The notes beneath the pieces are model-generated. The model was not told where the DNA came from and did not search any database. It worked only from the letters and a program-made list of their open reading frames with translations. DNA of 7,770 bases, taken from assembly GCA_022842225.1 (NCBI GenBank), contig JALHPX010000143.1:1-7770 (forward strand), read 5' to 3'. Made by a program: the position numbers and the translations under genes. This document shows, piece by piece, positions 6,331 to 7,770 of this stretch. Numbering within the stretch: position 1 is the first letter of the stretch; each line of letters opens with the position of its first letter. This stretch comes from a bacterium. Its GTDB lineage: Bacteria; Bdellovibrionota; FAC87; UBA2466.

Positions 6331-6411
6331 GGCGGGGAGAATCTATAAAAACGCGAGACGGCGCAAGAGGAAAACAGAGCTCTCCTCTAGGCGGCTGATT
6401 TTGCAGAGGTT
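6331..6411 (-). promoter_or_regulatory. Spacer between TPR gene and prmA with a -10-like box
   Basis: This 81-bp gap separates two minus-strand genes. TATAGAT lies 11-17 bases before the prmA ATG (6347-6341 on the minus strand) and resembles a sigma-70 -10 box, but no TTGACA-like -35 is found at 16-18 bp. A 6-bp inverted repeat (AGAGGA at 6366-6371, TCCTCT at 6383-6388, loop 11 nt) has no T run after it and is a poor terminator. prmA may be read through from the TPR gene, driven by its own weak promoter, or both. Confidence 0.3.
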
Positions 6412-7770
6412 TTATTGAGGAACTTGAGCGCCCGACGGGGGAGCAGACTCCCACATTCCGCGTTCTGGGGCTTGGTTTTCTTCTTTGGCAGGCTCTTCGC
6501 GCTCAGGCTCTGGCTCGCGCTCTTTCTCGACGGACTTGCCACCCATTTTGCTTTCGACGGAAGCAAGACGGCGACGGGCACGCGCTAGGTCGGCCGAGTC
6601 GCTTAGAAGTTTTACAGCCGATGCCCACTGAGCGCGGGCTTCTGGCCATTTCTTGCGGACTTCAAAGATATAGGCGAGCCACGCATGGTTTAAGCCGTTG
6701 GTGGGGTCGAGGTCGATGGCTTGTTTGAAATTCACCGCGGCCTTGTCCCACTTTTTCAAATTGGTGTGGCAGATTCCCAGCTCGCGGTGCGCGACGGGAT
6801 CCTTAGGCGTGCTTTGAATGTACTTGGTCAAAATCGGCAGCGCCTGATCGGATTTTTGCTGGTAGCGAAAAATAATCGCACGGCGGAGTTGAAACGCCGG
6901 CTCTGTCGCCACTTTTTTGCCGAGAGAATTGAGCTGAGTCAAAGCTTGATCGTACTGGCCTTGGTCGATAAGGGCATCAATTGCTCCCGTGCCGTAGGAA
7001 GCCAATTTCTCTTTAGCGACGCTAGAATCGGGACTCACCGAGATCGCTTTGCGCCAGAATTTTACGGCCTCTGCAACGTTGCCGCGTTTTTCCAGCACCA
7101 CGCCTAGTTGTTCGAGCACACCGGGATCGGCCTTATTGATTTTGTAGCACTGACCCAAAAGCTTGGCCGCTTCATCGACTTCATTGGCTTGCAGCAAAAC
7201 CACCGCAAGGTTGTATCGACTGCCAATATGCCGCGGCCAAAGACGAGCCGCCTGCTGCAAATGCGTTTTGGCGCGGCCGATATCGCCGCGAGAAAGATAA
7301 TAGCGCCCCAAACCCCAATGCGCGCGCGCACGAGACGGATCATCTGTCGCTACTTGTTTGTAGATAAAGGCGGCAGTGTCCGCCTGGCCAACGGCTTCGT
7401 ACAATTCTGCACTAAGTTCCTGAGCCACGGGGCCCAACGGCTGGCCGCGGAGTTCGTCCATCAGACGATTTAAACTAAGGCGGGCCTGCTCATAGCGTTT
7501 ACGTTTGATGTCGCCATACGCGTTGAGAAGAGAAAGCTCGCTTGCCGCAAGAGTGCTCTTGCGGATCTTTTCCACAAAACGCTCAGCGCCATCCATCCGA
7601 TCGGTGCGCAGGTAAATCCAAGCGCAAGCTACGAAGTTATCGACGTCAATGGTCGACAACACTTCGAACTGGCGACAAACCGCAGCGCCTTCGTCGAGTC
7701 GGTTTTCGTTTAAAAGGGTGCGCGCGGGGCTCGAAGCTGCAAAACTTGGCTGGGCGATAAAGGCTGCCGC
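6412..7770 (-). CDS. Secreted TPR-repeat protein with an acidic, proline-rich tail (start outside window)
   Basis: The frame is open from the window edge to a TAA at 6414-6412, giving 452 visible residues. A GTG at 7662 could be read as a start, but 36 more in-frame residues precede it. The first of these (AAAFIAQPSFAASS) look like the end of a signal peptide with a cleavage site near SFA, so the true start lies just beyond 7770 and the protein is probably exported. About eight to ten tetratricopeptide repeats fill the body. Good examples are at about 148-179 (AHWGLGRYYLSRGDIGRAK), 182-213, 216-247 and 324-356 (PVAHRELGICHTNLKKWDKA); the last is nearly canonical. TPRs form a superhelical scaffold that binds other proteins. 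From about 411 the sequence becomes a disordered tail rich in Glu and Pro, ending GAQVPQ. It could act as a periplasmic assembly or envelope scaffold, but the partner cannot be named. It sits upstream of prmA on the same strand. Confidence 0.85.
   Translation of the reverse strand, partial: AAAFIAQPSFAASSPARTLLNENRLDEGAAVCRQFEVLSTIDVDNFVACAWIYLRTDRMDGAERFVEKIRKSTLAASELSLLNAYGDIKRKRYEQARLSLNRLMDELRGQPLGPVAQELSAELYEAVGQADTAAFIYKQVATDDPSRARAHWGLGRYYLSRGDIGRAKTHLQQAARLWPRHIGSRYNLAVVLLQANEVDEAAKLLGQCYKINKADPGVLEQLGVVLEKRGNVAEAVKFWRKAISVSPDSSVAKEKLASYGTGAIDALIDQGQYDQALTQLNSLGKKVATEPAFQLRRAIIFRYQQKSDQALPILTKYIQSTPKDPVAHRELGICHTNLKKWDKAAVNFKQAIDLDPTNGLNHAWLAYIFEVRKKWPEARAQWASAVKLLSDSADLARARRRLASVESKMGGKSVEKEREPEPEREEPAKEENQAPERGMWESAPPSGAQVPQ

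Noticed and set aside
6366..6388. Inverted repeat AGAGGA/TCCTCT as a terminator between the right TPR gene and prmA
   Set aside because: The stem is only 6 bp with an 11-nt loop and is not followed by a T run on the minus strand.
7660..7662. GTG as the true start of the right TPR gene
   Set aside because: Thirty-six more in-frame residues precede it, including a likely signal peptide end, so the start lies outside the window.

Overview
This 7.8 kb window is a compact piece of a Gram-negative chromosome carrying mainly housekeeping genes. The presence of lpxC means an LPS-type outer membrane. GC content is moderate, intergenic spaces are very short, and two exported or probable TPR proteins flank the region. 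The neighbourhood and protein style are compatible with a deltaproteobacterial or Bdellovibrionota-like lineage, but that placement is only an impression and was not tested. I saw no mobile element, rRNA or tRNA gene, CRISPR array, integrase or defence gene.

Layout, left to right: (1) the 3' end of a plus-strand TPR-repeat protein (to 464), whose start is outside the window. (2) A minus-strand three-gene unit, transcribed galU (4283 to 3390), then an exported protein of unknown function (3393 to 2509), then priA (2512 to 461). Both junctions are ATGA start/stop overlaps of 4 bp, so the three genes are almost certainly co-transcribed and translationally coupled. (3) A 221 bp divergent control region (4284-4504) with several small dyad symmetries. 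(4) lpxC on the plus strand (from 4505 or 4517 to 5473). (5) prmA on the minus strand (6330 to 5455), convergent with lpxC and overlapping it by 19 bp. (6) A minus-strand, apparently secreted TPR protein (from beyond 7770 to 6412), lying 81 bp upstream of prmA in the same direction.

Functionally, galU (UDP-glucose synthesis) and lpxC (committed step of lipid A synthesis) both feed the outer envelope and share one divergent intergenic region, so coordinated control is plausible. PriA (replication restart) and PrmA (ribosomal protein L11 methylation) are unrelated housekeeping functions. The exported 294-residue protein between galU and priA is the one complete gene here that I cannot name.

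The most notable non-coding signals are a perfect 9-bp stem with a 3-nt loop at the convergent TPR/priA junction, two mutually exclusive stems in the galU leader, and a short stem covering the possible Shine-Dalgarno of the TTG start of lpxC. I did not find convincing evidence of a new biological system; the findings below are modest and are scored accordingly.
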